NCBI RefSeq assembly: GCF_000938305.1
Contig: NZ_JYMT01000019.1
Span: forward strand, 1-64,000
Direction of reading: 5' to 3'
Source of the DNA: Bradyrhizobium sp. LTSP885
GTDB taxonomy: Bacteria > Pseudomonadota > Alphaproteobacteria > Rhizobiales > Xanthobacteraceae
DNA: 64,000 bases
Each line of letters opens with the position of its first letter. The stretch's first letter is position 1. The position numbers and the translations under genes are program-made. A model generated the notes under the pieces. The model was not told where the DNA came from, ran no database searches, and saw only the letters and a program-made list of their open reading frames with translations. Of the stretch, positions 35,218 through 45,873 are shown piece by piece.

Positions 35218-35937
35218 ATGCGCTCCGGAGTGATCGCACAAAAGGTCGGGATGACGCGGGTCTTTACAGAGGCCGGCGAGCATATCCCTGTGACCGTGCT
35301 GAAGTTGGGCAACTGCCAGGTGCTGGGCCACCGCACGACCGAGAAGAACGGCTATGTCGCCCTTCAGCTTGGCTCGGGTGCCCGCAAGACAGTTTACCTG
35401 CCCAAGGCCGAACGCGGCCAGTTCGCGGTCGCCAAGGTCGAGCCGAAGCGCAAGGTCGCTGAGTTCCGCGTGTCGGAAGACGCGCTGATCCCCGTCGGCG
35501 CCGAGATCCAGGCCGACCATTTCGTCGTCGGGCAGTTCGTCGACGTGACCGGTACCTCGGTCGGTAAGGGTTTTGCCGGCGGCATGAAGCGCTGGAATTT
35601 CGGCGGTCTGCGCGCCACCCACGGTGTGTCGGTCTCGCATCGTTCGATCGGTTCGACCGGCGGTCGTCAGGACCCCGGCAAGACCTTCAAGAACAAGAAG
35701 ATGCCCGGTCACATGGGCGTCGATCGCATCACCACGCTCAATCTGCGCGTGGTGCAGACCGACGTTGAGCGCGGCCTGATCCTGGTCGAAGGCGCCGTTC
35801 CCGGCTCCAAGGGCGGATGGATCTCGGTGCGCGATGCGGTGAAGAAGCCGCTGCCGAAGGAAGCTCCGAAGCCCGGCAAGTTCAAGGTTGTCGGCGGCGA
35901 GGCTGTTGAGGCCGTGGCCGAGAAGGAGGGTGTGTGA
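35218..35937 (+). CDS. rplC: 50S ribosomal protein L3
   Basis: 239 residues. The long loop that reaches the peptidyl-transferase centre is visible as [20 protein letters not shown], where the Gln is a known N5-methylation site in relatives. The C-terminal extension (about the last 25 residues, [15 protein letters not shown] and on) is longer than in E. coli (209 residues). The stop is one base before the rplD ATG. Confidence 0.98.
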   Translation: MRSGVIAQKVGMTRVFTEAGEHIPVTVLKLGNCQVLGHRTTEKNGYVALQLGSGARKTVYLPKAERGQFAVAKVEPKRKVAEFRVSEDALIPVGAEIQADHFVVGQFVDVTGTSVGKGFAGGMKRWNFGGLRATHGVSVSHRSIGSTGGRQDPGKTFKNKKMPGHMGVDRITTLNLRVVQTDVERGLILVEGAVPGSKGGWISVRDAVKKPLPKEAPKPGKFKVVGGEAVEAVAEKEGV

Positions 35938-35938
35938 G

Positions 35939-36559
35939 ATGGAACTGAAAGTCACCACCCTTGAAGGCAAGGAAGCTGGTTCGGTCCAGCTGTCGGACGA
36001 GATTTTCGGTCTCGAGCCGCGCAAGGATATCATCCAGCGTTGCGTGCAGTGGCAGCTGAACAAGCGGCAGGCCGGCACCCACAAGGCAAAGGGTCGCGCC
36101 GAGATCTGGCGCACCGGCAAGAAGATGTACAAGCAGAAGGGCACCGGTGGTGCTCGTCACGGCTCGGCCCGCGTGCCGCAGTTCCGCGGCGGTGGCCGTG
36201 CGTTCGGTCCGGTGGTTCGCTCGCATGAGACCGGCCTGCCGAAGAAGGTTCGCGTGCTGGCGCTCAAGCATGCGCTGTCCGCCAAGGCGAAGGACGGCGG
36301 CCTGATCGTAATCGACAATGCGCAGCTCGAGGCTGCCAAGACCAAGGCCCTGATCGGGCACTTCTCTGGTCTCGGCCTGACCAATGCGCTGATCATCGAC
36401 GGCGCCGAGCTGCACAACGGTTTCGCAATCGCGGCCCGCAACATTCCGAACATCGACGTGCTGCCGATCCAGGGCATCAACGTTTACGACATTCTCCGCC
36501 GCCACAAGCTCGTGCTGACCAAGGCTGCGGTTGATGCGCTGGAGGCGCGCTTCAAATGA
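35939..36559 (+). CDS. rplD: 50S ribosomal protein L4
   Basis: 206 residues beginning [15 protein letters not shown]. The exit-tunnel loop is [20 protein letters not shown], where macrolide-resistance changes occur in other bacteria; it looks wild type. In E. coli L4 represses the S10 operon. The ATG lies one base after the rplC stop, and its stop overlaps rplW by four bases (ATGA). Confidence 0.98.
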   Translation: MELKVTTLEGKEAGSVQLSDEIFGLEPRKDIIQRCVQWQLNKRQAGTHKAKGRAEIWRTGKKMYKQKGTGGARHGSARVPQFRGGGRAFGPVVRSHETGLPKKVRVLALKHALSAKAKDGGLIVIDNAQLEAAKTKALIGHFSGLGLTNALIIDGAELHNGFAIAARNIPNIDVLPIQGINVYDILRRHKLVLTKAAVDALEARFK

Positions 36560-36855
36560 AGAATATCGACCCGCGCCATTACGACGTGATCGTCGCCCCT
36601 GTCGTGACCGAAAAGGCGACGCTCGCCTCCGAGCACAACAAGGTGCTGTTCAAGGTCTCCGGCAAGGCCACCAAGCCGCAGATCAAGGAAGCGATCGAGA
36701 AGCTGTTCGACGTCAAGGTGAAGAGCGTCAACACGCTCGTTCGCAAGGGCAAGACCAAGGTGTTCCGCGGCAATCTCGGCTCGCAGTCGGACACCAAGCG
36801 CGCGATCGTGACCCTTGAAGAGGGCCACCGCATCGACGTGACGACCGGACTATAA
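36556..36855 (+). CDS. rplW: 50S ribosomal protein L23
   Basis: 99 residues with [17 protein letters not shown] at the start and the extended loop [17 protein letters not shown]23 lies beside the tunnel exit and docks trigger factor and SRP. It is translationally coupled to rplD through an ATGA overlap. Confidence 0.98.
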   Translation: MKNIDPRHYDVIVAPVVTEKATLASEHNKVLFKVSGKATKPQIKEAIEKLFDVKVKSVNTLVRKGKTKVFRGNLGSQSDTKRAIVTLEEGHRIDVTTGL

Positions 36856-36867
36856 GGCGCAACCACG

Positions 36868-37701
36868 ATGGCATTGAAAACCTACAATCCCACGACGCCG
36901 GGCCAGCGCCAGCTGGTCATGGTCGATCGTTCGGCGCTCTACAAGGGCAAGCCGGTGAAGGCGCTGACCGAGGGCAAGCTCGGCAATGGCGGCCGTAACA
37001 ACACCGGACGGATCACCGTGCGTTTCCGCGGCGGCGGCCACAAGAAGGCCTACCGCATCGTCGACTTCCGCCGCGACAAGGTGGACGTGCCGGCGGTCGT
37101 GGAGCGGCTGGAGTATGATCCGAACCGCACCGCGTTCATCGCGCTGATCAAGTATCAGGACGGCGAGCTGGCCTATATCCTGGCGCCGCAGCGGCTGGCT
37201 GCGGGCGACACGGTCGTCGCCGGCAACTATGTCGACGTCAAGCCCGGCAATGTCATGCCGCTCGGCAACATGCCGGTCGGCACGATCATTCACAACATCG
37301 AGCTGAAGATCGGCAAGGGCGGGCAGCTCGCACGTTCGGCCGGTACCTACGCCCAGATCGTCGGCCGCGACCAGGACTACGTGATCGTCCGCCTGAATTC
37401 GGGCGAGCAGCGTCTCGTGCACGGCCGTTGCCGCGGCACGATCGGCGCGGTTTCGAATCCCGATCACATGAACATCTCGATCGGCAAGGCCGGTCGTACC
37501 CGCTGGCTCGGCTGGCGCCCGCATAACCGCGGCGTCGTCATGAACCCGATCGACCATCCGCACGGCGGTGGTGAAGGTCGGACCTCGGGCGGTCGCCACC
37601 CGGTTACTCCGTGGGGCAAGCCGACCAAGGGCAAGAAGACCCGCACCAACAAGTCGACCACCAAATTCATTCTCCTCAGCCGCCACAAGCGGAAGAAGTA
37701 A
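36868..37701 (+). CDS. rplB: 50S ribosomal protein L2
   Basis: 277 residues. The SH3-like RNA-binding domains and the invariant C-terminal region [17 protein letters not shown] are present, including the His needed near the peptidyl-transferase centre. The C-terminus is Lys-rich. It is separated from rpsS by 12 bases. Confidence 0.99.
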   Translation: MALKTYNPTTPGQRQLVMVDRSALYKGKPVKALTEGKLGNGGRNNTGRITVRFRGGGHKKAYRIVDFRRDKVDVPAVVERLEYDPNRTAFIALIKYQDGELAYILAPQRLAAGDTVVAGNYVDVKPGNVMPLGNMPVGTIIHNIELKIGKGGQLARSAGTYAQIVGRDQDYVIVRLNSGEQRLVHGRCRGTIGAVSNPDHMNISIGKAGRTRWLGWRPHNRGVVMNPIDHPHGGGEGRTSGGRHPVTPWGKPTKGKKTRTNKSTTKFILLSRHKRKK

Positions 37702-37713
37702 GGAACGCCGGAC

Positions 37714-37992
37714 ATGGTTCGTTCAGTCTGGAAAGGCCCGTTCGTCGAAGGCTCTCTGCTCAAGAAGGCAGATGCCGCGCGTGCGTCCGGCCGTCATGAC
37801 GTCATCAAGATCTGGAGCCGTCGCTCGACCATCCTGCCGCAGTTCGTCGGCCTGACGTTCGGCGTCTACAACGGCCAGAAGCACGTGCCGGTCGCGATCA
37901 ACGAGGAAATGGTGGGTCACAAGTTCGGCGAGTTCTCGCCGACCCGTACCTTCCACGGCCACTCGGGCGACAAGAAAGCCAAGAAGGCTTGA
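37714..37992 (+). CDS. rpsS: 30S ribosomal protein S19
   Basis: 92 residues, [19 protein letters not shown] at the start, [20 protein letters not shown] near the end. It forms the S13-S19 dimer in the 30S head; S13 is encoded 10 kb downstream. GGAACGCCGGAC precedes the ATG. Confidence 0.98.
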   Translation: MVRSVWKGPFVEGSLLKKADAARASGRHDVIKIWSRRSTILPQFVGLTFGVYNGQKHVPVAINEEMVGHKFGEFSPTRTFHGHSGDKKAKKA

Positions 37993-38002
37993 GGATAGAG
38001 CG

Positions 38003-38389
38003 ATGAGCAAACCTAAGCGCGAACGTGTCCTCGCGGACAATGAGGCCAAGGCCGTCGCCCGCATGCTGCGCGTCAGCCCGCAGAAGCTCAACCTAGTGGC
38101 GCAGCTGATCCGCGGCCGCAAGGCTTCGGCTGCGCTCGCCGACCTGCAGTTCTCGCGCAAGCGGATCGCGGTCGATGTCAAGAAGTGCCTGGAATCGGCG
38201 ATCGCGAATGCCGAGAACAACCATGACCTCGAAGTCGACGACCTGGTCGTCGCCGAGGCGCATGTCGGCAACGGCATCGTGATGAAGCGTTTTGCACCGC
38301 GCGGCCGTGGCCGTTCGGGCCGTGTGTACAAACCATTCGCGCACCTGACCATCGTGGTTCGTCAGGTCGCGGCCGAGGCAAGCGCTTAA
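38003..38389 (+). CDS. rplV: 50S ribosomal protein L22
   Basis: 128 residues against 110 in E. coli; the extra residues are N-terminal ([16 protein letters not shown]). The tunnel beta-hairpin is [16 protein letters not shown], a site of macrolide-resistance changes elsewhere, and looks normal. Confidence 0.98.
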   Translation: MSKPKRERVLADNEAKAVARMLRVSPQKLNLVAQLIRGRKASAALADLQFSRKRIAVDVKKCLESAIANAENNHDLEVDDLVVAEAHVGNGIVMKRFAPRGRGRSGRVYKPFAHLTIVVRQVAAEASA

Positions 38390-38406
38390 GAGCGCAGGAG
38401 AAGACG

Positions 38407-39111
<705 letters not shown>

Positions 39112-39141
39112 GGCAAAGCAGGAATTTGAGGGCCTAAAGCC

Positions 39142-39555
39142 ATGATGCAACCTAAGAAAACGAAGTTCCGGAAGGCGCATAAGGGCCGTATCCACGGCGT
39201 TGCGACCTCTGGCGCGACGTTGGCGTTTGGCCAGTTCGGCCTGAAGGCGATGGAGCCTGAGCGCGTCACCGCCCGTCAGATCGAAGCCGCCCGCCGCGCG
39301 CTGACCCGTCACATGAAGCGTGCCGGTCGCGTCTGGATCCGCGTGTTCCCCGACGTGCCGGTGTCGAAGAAGCCCGCCGAAGTCCGCATGGGCTCCGGCA
39401 AGGGCGCGCCGGAACTGTGGGTGGCCCGGGTCAAGCCCGGCCGCGTGATGTTCGAGATCGACGGCGTAACCGTGCAGACCGCGAAGGAAGCGCTGACGCT
39501 CGCCGCCGCCAAGCTGCCGATCAAGACGCGCTTCGTCGCGCGCATTGCGGAGTAA
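39142..39555 (+). CDS. rplP: 50S ribosomal protein L16
   Basis: 137 residues. [19 protein letters not shown] begins the protein, and the loop [18 protein letters not shown], whose Arg is hydroxylated in some bacteria, is conserved. L16 contacts A-site tRNA. The first two codons are both ATG; an initiation one codon later (39145) is possible. Confidence 0.98.
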   Translation: MMQPKKTKFRKAHKGRIHGVATSGATLAFGQFGLKAMEPERVTARQIEAARRALTRHMKRAGRVWIRVFPDVPVSKKPAEVRMGSGKGAPELWVARVKPGRVMFEIDGVTVQTAKEALTLAAAKLPIKTRFVARIAE

Positions 39556-39560
39556 TCGCC

Positions 39561-39767
39561 ATGGCCGAGACAAAAGTTGAAGATATTCGCGCGATGAGCG
39601 AAGACCAGCGCGAGGACGCCGTCCTCAACCTGAAGAAGGAGCGCTTCAACCTGCGTTTCCAGCGCGCCACCGGGCAGCTGGAGAACACCTCGCGGATGCG
39701 TGAAGCCCGCCGCGATATCGCCCGTATCAAGACCATCGCCGCGCAGCTGCGCGCGAAGAAGAAGTAA
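39561..39767 (+). CDS. rpmC: 50S ribosomal protein L29
   Basis: 68 residues, two antiparallel helices; [20 protein letters not shown] and RREIARI-like [10 protein letters not shown] are the family hallmarks. L29 sits with L23 at the tunnel exit. It starts five bases after the rplP stop. Confidence 0.97.
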   Translation: MAETKVEDIRAMSEDQREDAVLNLKKERFNLRFQRATGQLENTSRMREARRDIARIKTIAAQLRAKKK

Positions 39768-39777
39768 GGGACCAGCT

Positions 39778-40026
39778 ATGCCGAAACGTACTCTGCAGGG
39801 CGTGGTCGTGAGCGACAAGCAAGCCAAGACGATTGTGGTGCGCGTTGACCGCCGCTTCACCCACCCGATCTACAAGAAGACGATCCGCCGTTCCAAGAAC
39901 TACCATGCGCATGACGAGAACGATCAGTTCAAGCCGGGCGACATGGTCTGGATCGAGGAATCGAAGCCGATCTCGAAGTTGAAGCGCTGGACCGTGGTCC
40001 GGGGCGAACACAAGAAAACGGCCTGA
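39778..40026 (+). CDS. rpsQ: 30S ribosomal protein S17
   Basis: 82 residues of the OB-fold S17 family: [20 protein letters not shown] and [16 protein letters not shown] are diagnostic. It binds the 5' domain of 16S rRNA early in assembly. A 75-base gap follows before rplN. Confidence 0.97.
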   Translation: MPKRTLQGVVVSDKQAKTIVVRVDRRFTHPIYKKTIRRSKNYHAHDENDQFKPGDMVWIEESKPISKLKRWTVVRGEHKKTA

Positions 40027-40101
40027 TAGCTTCGACTTAGCCGAAGTCTTTCAGGAAAATTTTGAGCGCGCTGAAGCGCAGAAAGAGGACGAGGTGCATC
40101 A

Positions 40102-40470
40102 ATGATTCAGATGCAGACCAACCTCGACGTGGCCGATAATTCTGGCGCACGCCGTGTCATGTGCATCAAGGTTCTTGGAGGTTCCAAGCGCCGCTATGCC
40201 ACCGTGGGCGATGTTATCGTTGTGTCGATCAAGGAAGCCATTCCGCGTGGCAAGGTGAAGAAGGGCGACGTGATGAAGGCCGTCGTGGTGCGCGTCCGCA
40301 AGGACATTCGCCGCGCCGACGGTTCGGTCATCCGTTTCGACCGCAACGCCGCCGTGCTGATCAACAACCAGTCGGAGCCGGTCGGCACCCGTATCTTCGG
40401 GCCGGTGCCGCGCGAGCTTCGCGCCAAGAACCACATGAAGATCATCTCGCTTGCGCCGGAGGTGCTGTGA
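40102..40470 (+). CDS. rplN: 50S ribosomal protein L14
   Basis: 122 residues, [19 protein letters not shown] at the start and [13 protein letters not shown] near the end. It forms an intersubunit bridge and binds the silencing factor RsfS in the family. Its stop shares one base with the rplX ATG. Confidence 0.98.
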
Positions 40471-40784
40471 TGGCTGCCAAGATCCGCAAGGGTGACAAGG
40501 TCATCGTGCTGACCGGCCGCGACAAGGGCCGCACCGGCGAGGTGTTCGAGGTGCGTCCGGACGAGCACAAGGCTCTCGTGCGCGGCGTCAACATGGTGAA
40601 GCGTCACCAGAAGCAGAGCCAGTCCCAGGAAGGCGGCATCATCTCCAAGGAGATGCCGATCCACCTGTCCAACATTGCGTATGTCGGCAAGGACGGAAAG
40701 CCGACCCGCGTTGGGTTCAAGATTCAGGCCGATGGCAAGAAGGTTCGCGTTGCCAAGAGCTCGGGAGCAGAGATCGATGGCTGA
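40470..40784 (+). CDS. rplX: 50S ribosomal protein L24
   Basis: 104 residues with the KOW motif [20 protein letters not shown]24 initiates 50S assembly. It overlaps rplN by one base and rplE by eight, indicating translational coupling across three genes. Confidence 0.98.
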   Translation: MAAKIRKGDKVIVLTGRDKGRTGEVFEVRPDEHKALVRGVNMVKRHQKQSQSQEGGIISKEMPIHLSNIAYVGKDGKPTRVGFKIQADGKKVRVAKSSGAEIDG

Positions 40785-41334
40785 TACAGCTTATGTGCCG
40801 CGCCTGCGCGCGGAGTATGACAAGAATATCCGCGGCTTGATGACCGAGAAGTTCGGTTATGCCAACGTGATGCAGGTTCCGCGCCTGGACAAGGTCGTGC
40901 TGAACATGGGCGTCGGCGATTCCGTCAACGACCGCAAGAAGGCCGAGACCGCCGCTACCGAGCTGGGCCTGATCGCCGGCCAGAAGGCGATCGTGACCTA
41001 TTCGCGGGTCGCCATCGCGACCTTCAAGCTGCGTGAGAACCAGCCGATCGGCTGCAAGGTCACGCTGCGCAAGTCCCATATGTACGAGTTCATCGACCGC
41101 CTGGTGAACGTGGCGCTGCCCCGCGTCCGCGATTTCCGCGGCCTGAACCCGAAGAGCTTCGACGGCCGCGGCAACTATTCGCTCGGCATCAAGGAGCACA
41201 TCATTTTCCCCGAGATCGACTTCGACAAGGTCTCGGAAGCCCGCGGTATGGACATCACCGTCTGCACCACGGCTTCGTCCGACGACGAGGCGCGCGCCTT
41301 GTTGACCGCTTTCAATTTCCCGTTCCGGCAGTGA
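40777..41334 (+). CDS. rplE: 50S ribosomal protein L5
   Basis: 185 residues beginning [18 protein letters not shown]; the core [16 protein letters not shown] and [10 protein letters not shown] are conserved. It binds 5S rRNA in the central protuberance. The start lies within the last codons of rplX; the longer in-frame possibility upstream is rejected because it is only rplX in another frame. Confidence 0.98.
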   Translation: MADTAYVPRLRAEYDKNIRGLMTEKFGYANVMQVPRLDKVVLNMGVGDSVNDRKKAETAATELGLIAGQKAIVTYSRVAIATFKLRENQPIGCKVTLRKSHMYEFIDRLVNVALPRVRDFRGLNPKSFDGRGNYSLGIKEHIIFPEIDFDKVSEARGMDITVCTTASSDDEARALLTAFNFPFRQ

Positions 41335-41380
41335 GTAGCTGAGCCAAAGCCACTCAAACGCGGATACCCAGGAGCCAAGC

Positions 41381-41686
41381 ATGGCAAAGAAGAGTTCGAT
41401 CGAGAAGAACAACCGGCGCAAGCGGATGGCGAAGAACGCCGCCCCGCGCCGCGAGAAGCTGAAGGCGATCGTCGCCGACAAGACCAAGCCGATGGAGGAG
41501 CGCTTCGCGGCGACGCTGAAGCTCGCCGAGATGCCGCGCAACTCGTCGCCGACGCGCATCCGTCTCCGCTGCGAGCTGACCGGGCGTCCGCGCTCGATCT
41601 ATCGCAAGAACAAGCTCTCGCGCATCGCGCTCCGTGAACTCGGCTCCAAGGGCCTGGTTCCCGGGCTCGTGAAGTCGAGCTGGTAA
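41381..41686 (+). CDS. rpsN: 30S ribosomal protein S14 (long, zinc-free form)
   Basis: 101 residues. The C-x2-C zinc motifs of the short S14 form are absent, so this is the C-minus type typical of proteobacteria. Signature: [13 protein letters not shown] [21 protein letters not shown] 46-base gap separates it from rplE. Confidence 0.98.
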   Translation: MAKKSSIEKNNRRKRMAKNAAPRREKLKAIVADKTKPMEERFAATLKLAEMPRNSSPTRIRLRCELTGRPRSIYRKNKLSRIALRELGSKGLVPGLVKSSW

Positions 41687-41700
41687 GGAGGGTCGGAACC

Positions 41701-42099
41701 ATGTCTACGCACGATCCGATCAGCGATTTGATCACCCGTATCCGCAATGCGCAGATGCGTTCGAAGTCCAAGGTCTCGACCCCGGGCTCGCGGATGCGCG
41801 CCAGCGTGCTCGAGGTGCTGAAGTCCGAGGGGTACATCCGCGGCTACGCCAGCGTCGAGCATGCCTCGGGCCGCAGCGAGCTCGAGATCGAGCTGAAGTA
41901 TTTCGACGGCGAGCCCGTCATTCGCGAGATCGAGCGGGTGTCGAAGCCCGGCCGCCGCGTTTACGCCTCGGTGAAGAACCTGCCGCGGGTGAACAACGGT
42001 CTCGGCATTTCGGTGTTGTCGACGCCGAAGGGAATCATGGCTGACCACGAAGCGCGTGAAGCGAACGTGGGCGGCGAAGTTCTCTTCACGGTGTTCTGA
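41701..42099 (+). CDS. rpsH: 30S ribosomal protein S8
   Basis: 132 residues: [15 protein letters not shown] at the N-terminus and [14 protein letters not shown] at the C-terminal RNA-binding site. S8 is the spc operon repressor in E. coli. AGGAGGGTCGGAACC, a near-perfect ribosome-binding site, precedes the ATG. Confidence 0.98.
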   Translation: MSTHDPISDLITRIRNAQMRSKSKVSTPGSRMRASVLEVLKSEGYIRGYASVEHASGRSELEIELKYFDGEPVIREIERVSKPGRRVYASVKNLPRVNNGLGISVLSTPKGIMADHEAREANVGGEVLFTVF

Positions 42100-42114
42100 G
42101 GAAGGATTTTTACG

Positions 42115-42648
42115 ATGTCACGTATCGGCAAGAGGCCGGTGGCGATCCCGTCCGGAGTGACGGCGAGCGTCGAAGGCCAGACGGTGAAGGTGAAGGGGCC
42201 GAAGGGCCAGCTTCAGTTCGTCGTGCATGACGACGTCGAGGTGAAGTTCGAGAACGGCGAGGTCAAGGTCGCCCCGCGCGTCAAGACCAACCGTGCGCAG
42301 GCGATGTACGGCACCGCGCGCGCGCAGGTGGCGAGCCTCGTCGAGGGCGTCACCAAGGGCTTCGAGAAGAAGCTCGAGATCACCGGCGTCGGTTACCGCG
42401 CCGCGCTGCAGGGCAAGAACCTGCAGCTCGCGCTCGGCTACAGCCACGACGTGGTCTATGCGATCCCGGAAGGCATCACCATCGTGGTGCCGAAGCCGAC
42501 CGAGATCACGATCACCGGCAACGATTCGCAGCGCGTCGGCCAGGTGGCCGCCGAGATCCGCGCCTATCGTCCGCCGGAGCCGTACAAGGGCAAGGGCGTG
42601 AAGTACGCCAACGAATTCATCTTCCGCAAGGAAGGCAAGAAGAAGTAA
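42115..42648 (+). CDS. rplF: 50S ribosomal protein L6
   Basis: 177 residues made of two repeated domains; [14 protein letters not shown] at the start and the family signature [14 protein letters not shown] near the end. It lies near the sarcin-ricin loop. GAGGAAGG precedes the ATG. Confidence 0.98.
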   Translation: MSRIGKRPVAIPSGVTASVEGQTVKVKGPKGQLQFVVHDDVEVKFENGEVKVAPRVKTNRAQAMYGTARAQVASLVEGVTKGFEKKLEITGVGYRAALQGKNLQLALGYSHDVVYAIPEGITIVVPKPTEITITGNDSQRVGQVAAEIRAYRPPEPYKGKGVKYANEFIFRKEGKKK

Positions 42649-42659
42649 CGGAGCCGGTC

Positions 42660-43019
42660 ATGTCACTCAAGGTTACAAATGCCCGGCGCAAGCAGCGCGT
42701 GCGTATTTCGCTGCGCCGTTCCGCCAACGGCCGTCCGCGGCTGTCGGTGTTCCGCTCGTCCAAGCACATCTACGCCCAGGTCATCGACGACCTGAAGGGC
42801 GAGACGCTGGCTTCGGCCTCGTCGCTCGAAAAGTCGTTGCGCGACGCCGGCAAGACCGGTGCCGACATCGATGCGGCGAAGGCGGTCGGCAAGCTGCTGG
42901 CCGAGCGCGCCGCGCAGAAGGGCGTCAAGGAAGTCGTGTTCGATCGCGGAGCCTACATCTATCACGGACGCGTCAAGGCGCTCGCGGATGCGGCCCGCGA
43001 GGGTGGGCTCAGCTTCTAA
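42660..43019 (+). CDS. rplR: 50S ribosomal protein L18
   Basis: 119 residues, basic N-terminus ([13 protein letters not shown]) that enters 5S rRNA, and the conserved [20 protein letters not shown]. Together with L5 it loads 5S rRNA. Start ATG after GGAGCCGGTC. Confidence 0.98.
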   Translation: MSLKVTNARRKQRVRISLRRSANGRPRLSVFRSSKHIYAQVIDDLKGETLASASSLEKSLRDAGKTGADIDAAKAVGKLLAERAAQKGVKEVVFDRGAYIYHGRVKALADAAREGGLSF

Positions 43020-43076
43020 CCGAATTGAACGATTACAAGGAAAGAGGCTTGGGCCTCCTAGAGATTGGAAAACACC

Positions 43077-43649
43077 ATGGCAGGTGAACGCGAACGCGGT
43101 GGCGGCCAAAGGGGCGGCCGGGAAGAGCGCGACAGCGAGTTCGTCGACAAGCTCGTCCACATCAATCGTGTGGCGAAGGTCGTTAAGGGCGGCAAGCGCT
43201 TTGGTTTCGCGGCGCTGGTCGTGATCGGCGATCAGAAGGGCCGGGTCGGTTTTGGCCACGGCAAGGCGCGCGAAGTGCCCGAGGCGATCCGCAAGGCGAC
43301 TGAAGCGGCGAAGCGCAACCTGACGCGGGTTGCCCTGCGCGAAGGCCGCACGCTGCATCATGACATCGCCGGCCGTCACGGCGCCGGCCGCGTCTATCTG
43401 CGTGCAGCTCCCGCCGGTACCGGCATCATCGCCGGCGGTCCGATGCGTGCGGTGTTCGAGACGCTCGGTATCCAGGACGTGGTGGCGAAGTCGATCGGTT
43501 CGTCGAATCCCTACAACATGGTTCGCGCGACCTTCGATGCGCTGAAGCATCAGGATTCGCCGCGCTCGGTAGCCGCCCGCCGTAACATCAAGGTCTCCAC
43601 CCTGCAGTCGCGCCGCGTCGGCGGCGACGCCGAAGTGGTGGCGGAATAA
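43077..43649 (+). CDS. rpsE: 30S ribosomal protein S5
   Basis: 190 residues from the ATG of [10 protein letters not shown]; a TTG four codons earlier is unlikely. A Gly/Arg-rich N-terminus precedes the double-stranded RNA-binding domain [26 protein letters not shown] region, which is split by a short loop. S5 helps set decoding fidelity and mRNA unwinding. Ribosome-binding site TTGGAAAACACC is modest. Confidence 0.97.
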   Translation: MAGERERGGGQRGGREERDSEFVDKLVHINRVAKVVKGGKRFGFAALVVIGDQKGRVGFGHGKAREVPEAIRKATEAAKRNLTRVALREGRTLHHDIAGRHGAGRVYLRAAPAGTGIIAGGPMRAVFETLGIQDVVAKSIGSSNPYNMVRATFDALKHQDSPRSVAARRNIKVSTLQSRRVGGDAEVVAE

Positions 43650-43689
43650 GCAAACAGGCGCGTTCTCGGCGCTTTCTGGAGTTATTGTC

Positions 43690-43884
43690 ATGGCTAAGGC
43701 CGCAAAGATGATCAAGGTCGAGCAGATCGGCAGCGCAATCCGCCGCCATCACTCGCAGCGCGAGACGCTGATCGGCCTCAAGCTCAACAAGATCGGCCGG
43801 GTAACCGAGCTGCAGGACACCCCTGCAATTCGCGGCATGATCGCGAAGGTTCAACATCTCGTCCGCGTCGTCGACGAGAAATAA
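43690..43884 (+). CDS. rpmD: 50S ribosomal protein L30
   Basis: 64 residues; [20 protein letters not shown] and [19 protein letters not shown] are typical. Small globular protein of the 50S base, dispensable in some lineages. It lies between rpsE and rplO as usual. Confidence 0.97.
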   Translation: MAKAAKMIKVEQIGSAIRRHHSQRETLIGLKLNKIGRVTELQDTPAIRGMIAKVQHLVRVVDEK

Positions 43885-43896
43885 GGAGACAGGGCG

Positions 43897-44385
43897 ATGA
43901 AGCTCAGCGATATCGCCGACAATGCCGGCTCGCGCAAAAAGCGTATGCGCGTCGGCCGTGGCATCGGTTCGGGCAAGGGCAAGCAGGCAGGCCGCGGCGG
44001 CAAGGGCCAGACCGCGCGTTCGGGCGTCCGCATCAAGGGTTTCGAAGGCGGCCAGATGCCGTTGCATCGCCGCCTGCCGAAGCGCGGCTTCAACAACATC
44101 TTCCGGCTCGACTTCGCCGAGATCAATCTCGACCGTCTGCAGGACGCAATCGACAGCAAGCTGGTCGACGTGTCCGCCACCGTGAACGTCGAATCGCTGG
44201 TCAAGGCCGGCGTGCTGCGCCGCGCCAAGGATGGCCTGCGGCTGCTCGGCCGCGGCGAGATCAAGGCCAAGCTGACGATCGAGGCGCATGGCGCCTCCAA
44301 GTCGGCCATTGCCGCGGTCGAAAAGGCCGGCGGCTCGGTCAAGATCCTGGCCCCCGCCAAGAAGGAAGACGGCGAGGCCGCGTAA
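43897..44385 (+). CDS. rplO: 50S ribosomal protein L15
   Basis: 162 residues. [20 protein letters not shown] and a Gly/Lys/Arg-rich extension ([17 protein letters not shown]) that penetrates the 50S core. The C-terminus has the KAGG-type turn ([11 protein letters not shown]). A hairpin lies between it and secY. Confidence 0.98.
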   Translation: MKLSDIADNAGSRKKRMRVGRGIGSGKGKQAGRGGKGQTARSGVRIKGFEGGQMPLHRRLPKRGFNNIFRLDFAEINLDRLQDAIDSKLVDVSATVNVESLVKAGVLRRAKDGLRLLGRGEIKAKLTIEAHGASKSAIAAVEKAGGSVKILAPAKKEDGEAA

Positions 44386-44395
44386 CATCTGCGTC

Positions 44396-44418
44396 ATTGC
44401 CCGCCGCGCGCGGGCAAT
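44396..44418 (+). terminator. Hairpin between rplO and secY without a T-tract
   Basis: ATTGCCCGC (44396-44404) and GCGGGCAAT (44410-44418) form a perfect nine-base-pair stem around CGCGC. No T-run follows, so complete termination is doubtful; it may reduce read-through or protect the upstream mRNA end. The interval to secY is 144 bases, the longest within the spc gene set. Confidence 0.45.
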
Positions 44419-44529
44419 CCGCGGATCGAACGATGGACTTATCGAGGCCGAGCACCAGATAATGTCCGGCGTCTGCCGGTTGCCCCGTTAAGGGGAATCG
44501 GCGAAGGGGGCTCCGGGAGAAAGCCGAAC

Positions 44530-45861
44530 ATGGTCTCAGCAGCCGAACAACTTGCAGCGAACCTCAATTTCGGAGCGCTGGCGAAGGCCGACGAACTGAA
44601 GAAGCGCATCTGGTTCACGCTGGGTGCGCTGCTTGTTTATCGGCTGGGCACCTACATCCCGCTGCCGGGCATCGATCCCAATATCTGGGAGCAGGTGTTC
44701 CGCACGCAGGCCGGCGGCATCCTCGGCATGTTCAACATGTTCGCCGGCGGCGGCATCCACCGCATGGCGATCTTCGCACTGAACATCATGCCGTACATCT
44801 CGGCATCGATCATCATCCAGCTACTCACGACGGTTTCGCCGCAGCTCGAGGCGCTGAAGAAGGAAGGCGAGTCGGGCCGCAAGACGCTGAACCAGTACAC
44901 GCGTTACCTGACGGTGATCCTGGCCGCGTTCCAGTCCTACGGCATCGCGGTTGGCCTTGAAGGCGCCGGCAATGTCGTGGCCGATCCCGGCCTGTTCTTC
45001 CGGCTCTCGACCGCGATCACGCTGACCGGCGGCACCATGTTCCTGATGTGGCTCGGCGAGCAGATCACCTCGCGCGGCATCGGCAACGGCATTTCGCTGA
45101 TCATCCTGTCCGGCATCGTCGCCGAGCTGCCCTCGGCGCTCGCCAACATGCTCGAACTCGGCCGCCAGGGCGCGATGTCGACCGGCCTGATCCTGATCGT
45201 CATCGTGATGGCGGTCGCCGTGATCGCCTTCATCGTGTTCATGGAGCGGGCCCAGCGCCGGCTTCTGATCCAGTATCCGAAGCGTCAGGTCGGCAACAAG
45301 ATGTTCGAGGGTCAGTCCTCGCATCTGCCGCTCAAGCTCAACACCTCGGGCGTGATTCCGCCGATCTTCGCCTCGTCGCTGCTGCTGCTGCCGACCACGG
45401 TCGCGAACTTCAATGCCGGCAAGGGCCCGGAGTGGTTCCAGTGGATCACCACCCAGCTCGCCCACGGCCGTCCGCTGTTCCTGCTGATGTATCTGGCGTT
45501 GATCGTGTTCTTCGCGTTCTTCTACACCGCGATCGTGTTCAACCCGACCGAGACCGCCGACAATCTGAAGAAGCATGGCGGTTTCATCCCCGGTATCCGT
45601 CCCGGCGAGCGCACCGCCGAATACATCGACTACGTGCTGTCGCGCATCACGGTGCTGGGCGCGATCTACCTGGCGATCGTCTGTCTGATTCCGGAAATTC
45701 TGATTTCCTACGCCTCGGTGCCGTTCTACTTTGGCGGCACCTCGCTTTTGATCGTCGTCAGCGTGACGATGGACACGGTGTCGCAGGTTCAGGGCTATCT
45801 GCTCGCTCATCAGTATGAGGGGCTGATCAGGAAGTCGAAGTTGAGAGGCCGCCGTAGATAG
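44530..45861 (+). CDS. secY: Preprotein translocase subunit SecY
   Basis: 443 residues, ten predicted membrane helices: the protein-conducting channel of the inner membrane. The plug segment GGILGMFNMFAGGGIH (about 62-77), pore-ring helix IFALNIMPYISASIIIQLL, the C4 loop MERAQRRLLIQYPKRQ and the C5 loop GIRPGE with Arg357 are all present. The C-terminus ends QYEGLIRKSKLRGRRR as in canonical SecY. It is followed after 12 bases by a SecY-like paralogue. The partner gene secE is in this window; secG is not. Confidence 0.99.
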   Translation: MVSAAEQLAANLNFGALAKADELKKRIWFTLGALLVYRLGTYIPLPGIDPNIWEQVFRTQAGGILGMFNMFAGGGIHRMAIFALNIMPYISASIIIQLLTTVSPQLEALKKEGESGRKTLNQYTRYLTVILAAFQSYGIAVGLEGAGNVVADPGLFFRLSTAITLTGGTMFLMWLGEQITSRGIGNGISLIILSGIVAELPSALANMLELGRQGAMSTGLILIVIVMAVAVIAFIVFMERAQRRLLIQYPKRQVGNKMFEGQSSHLPLKLNTSGVIPPIFASSLLLLPTTVANFNAGKGPEWFQWITTQLAHGRPLFLLMYLALIVFFAFFYTAIVFNPTETADNLKKHGGFIPGIRPGERTAEYIDYVLSRITVLGAIYLAIVCLIPEILISYASVPFYFGGTSLLIVVSVTMDTVSQVQGYLLAHQYEGLIRKSKLRGRRR

Positions 45862-45873
45862 AGGCCTCCGCCG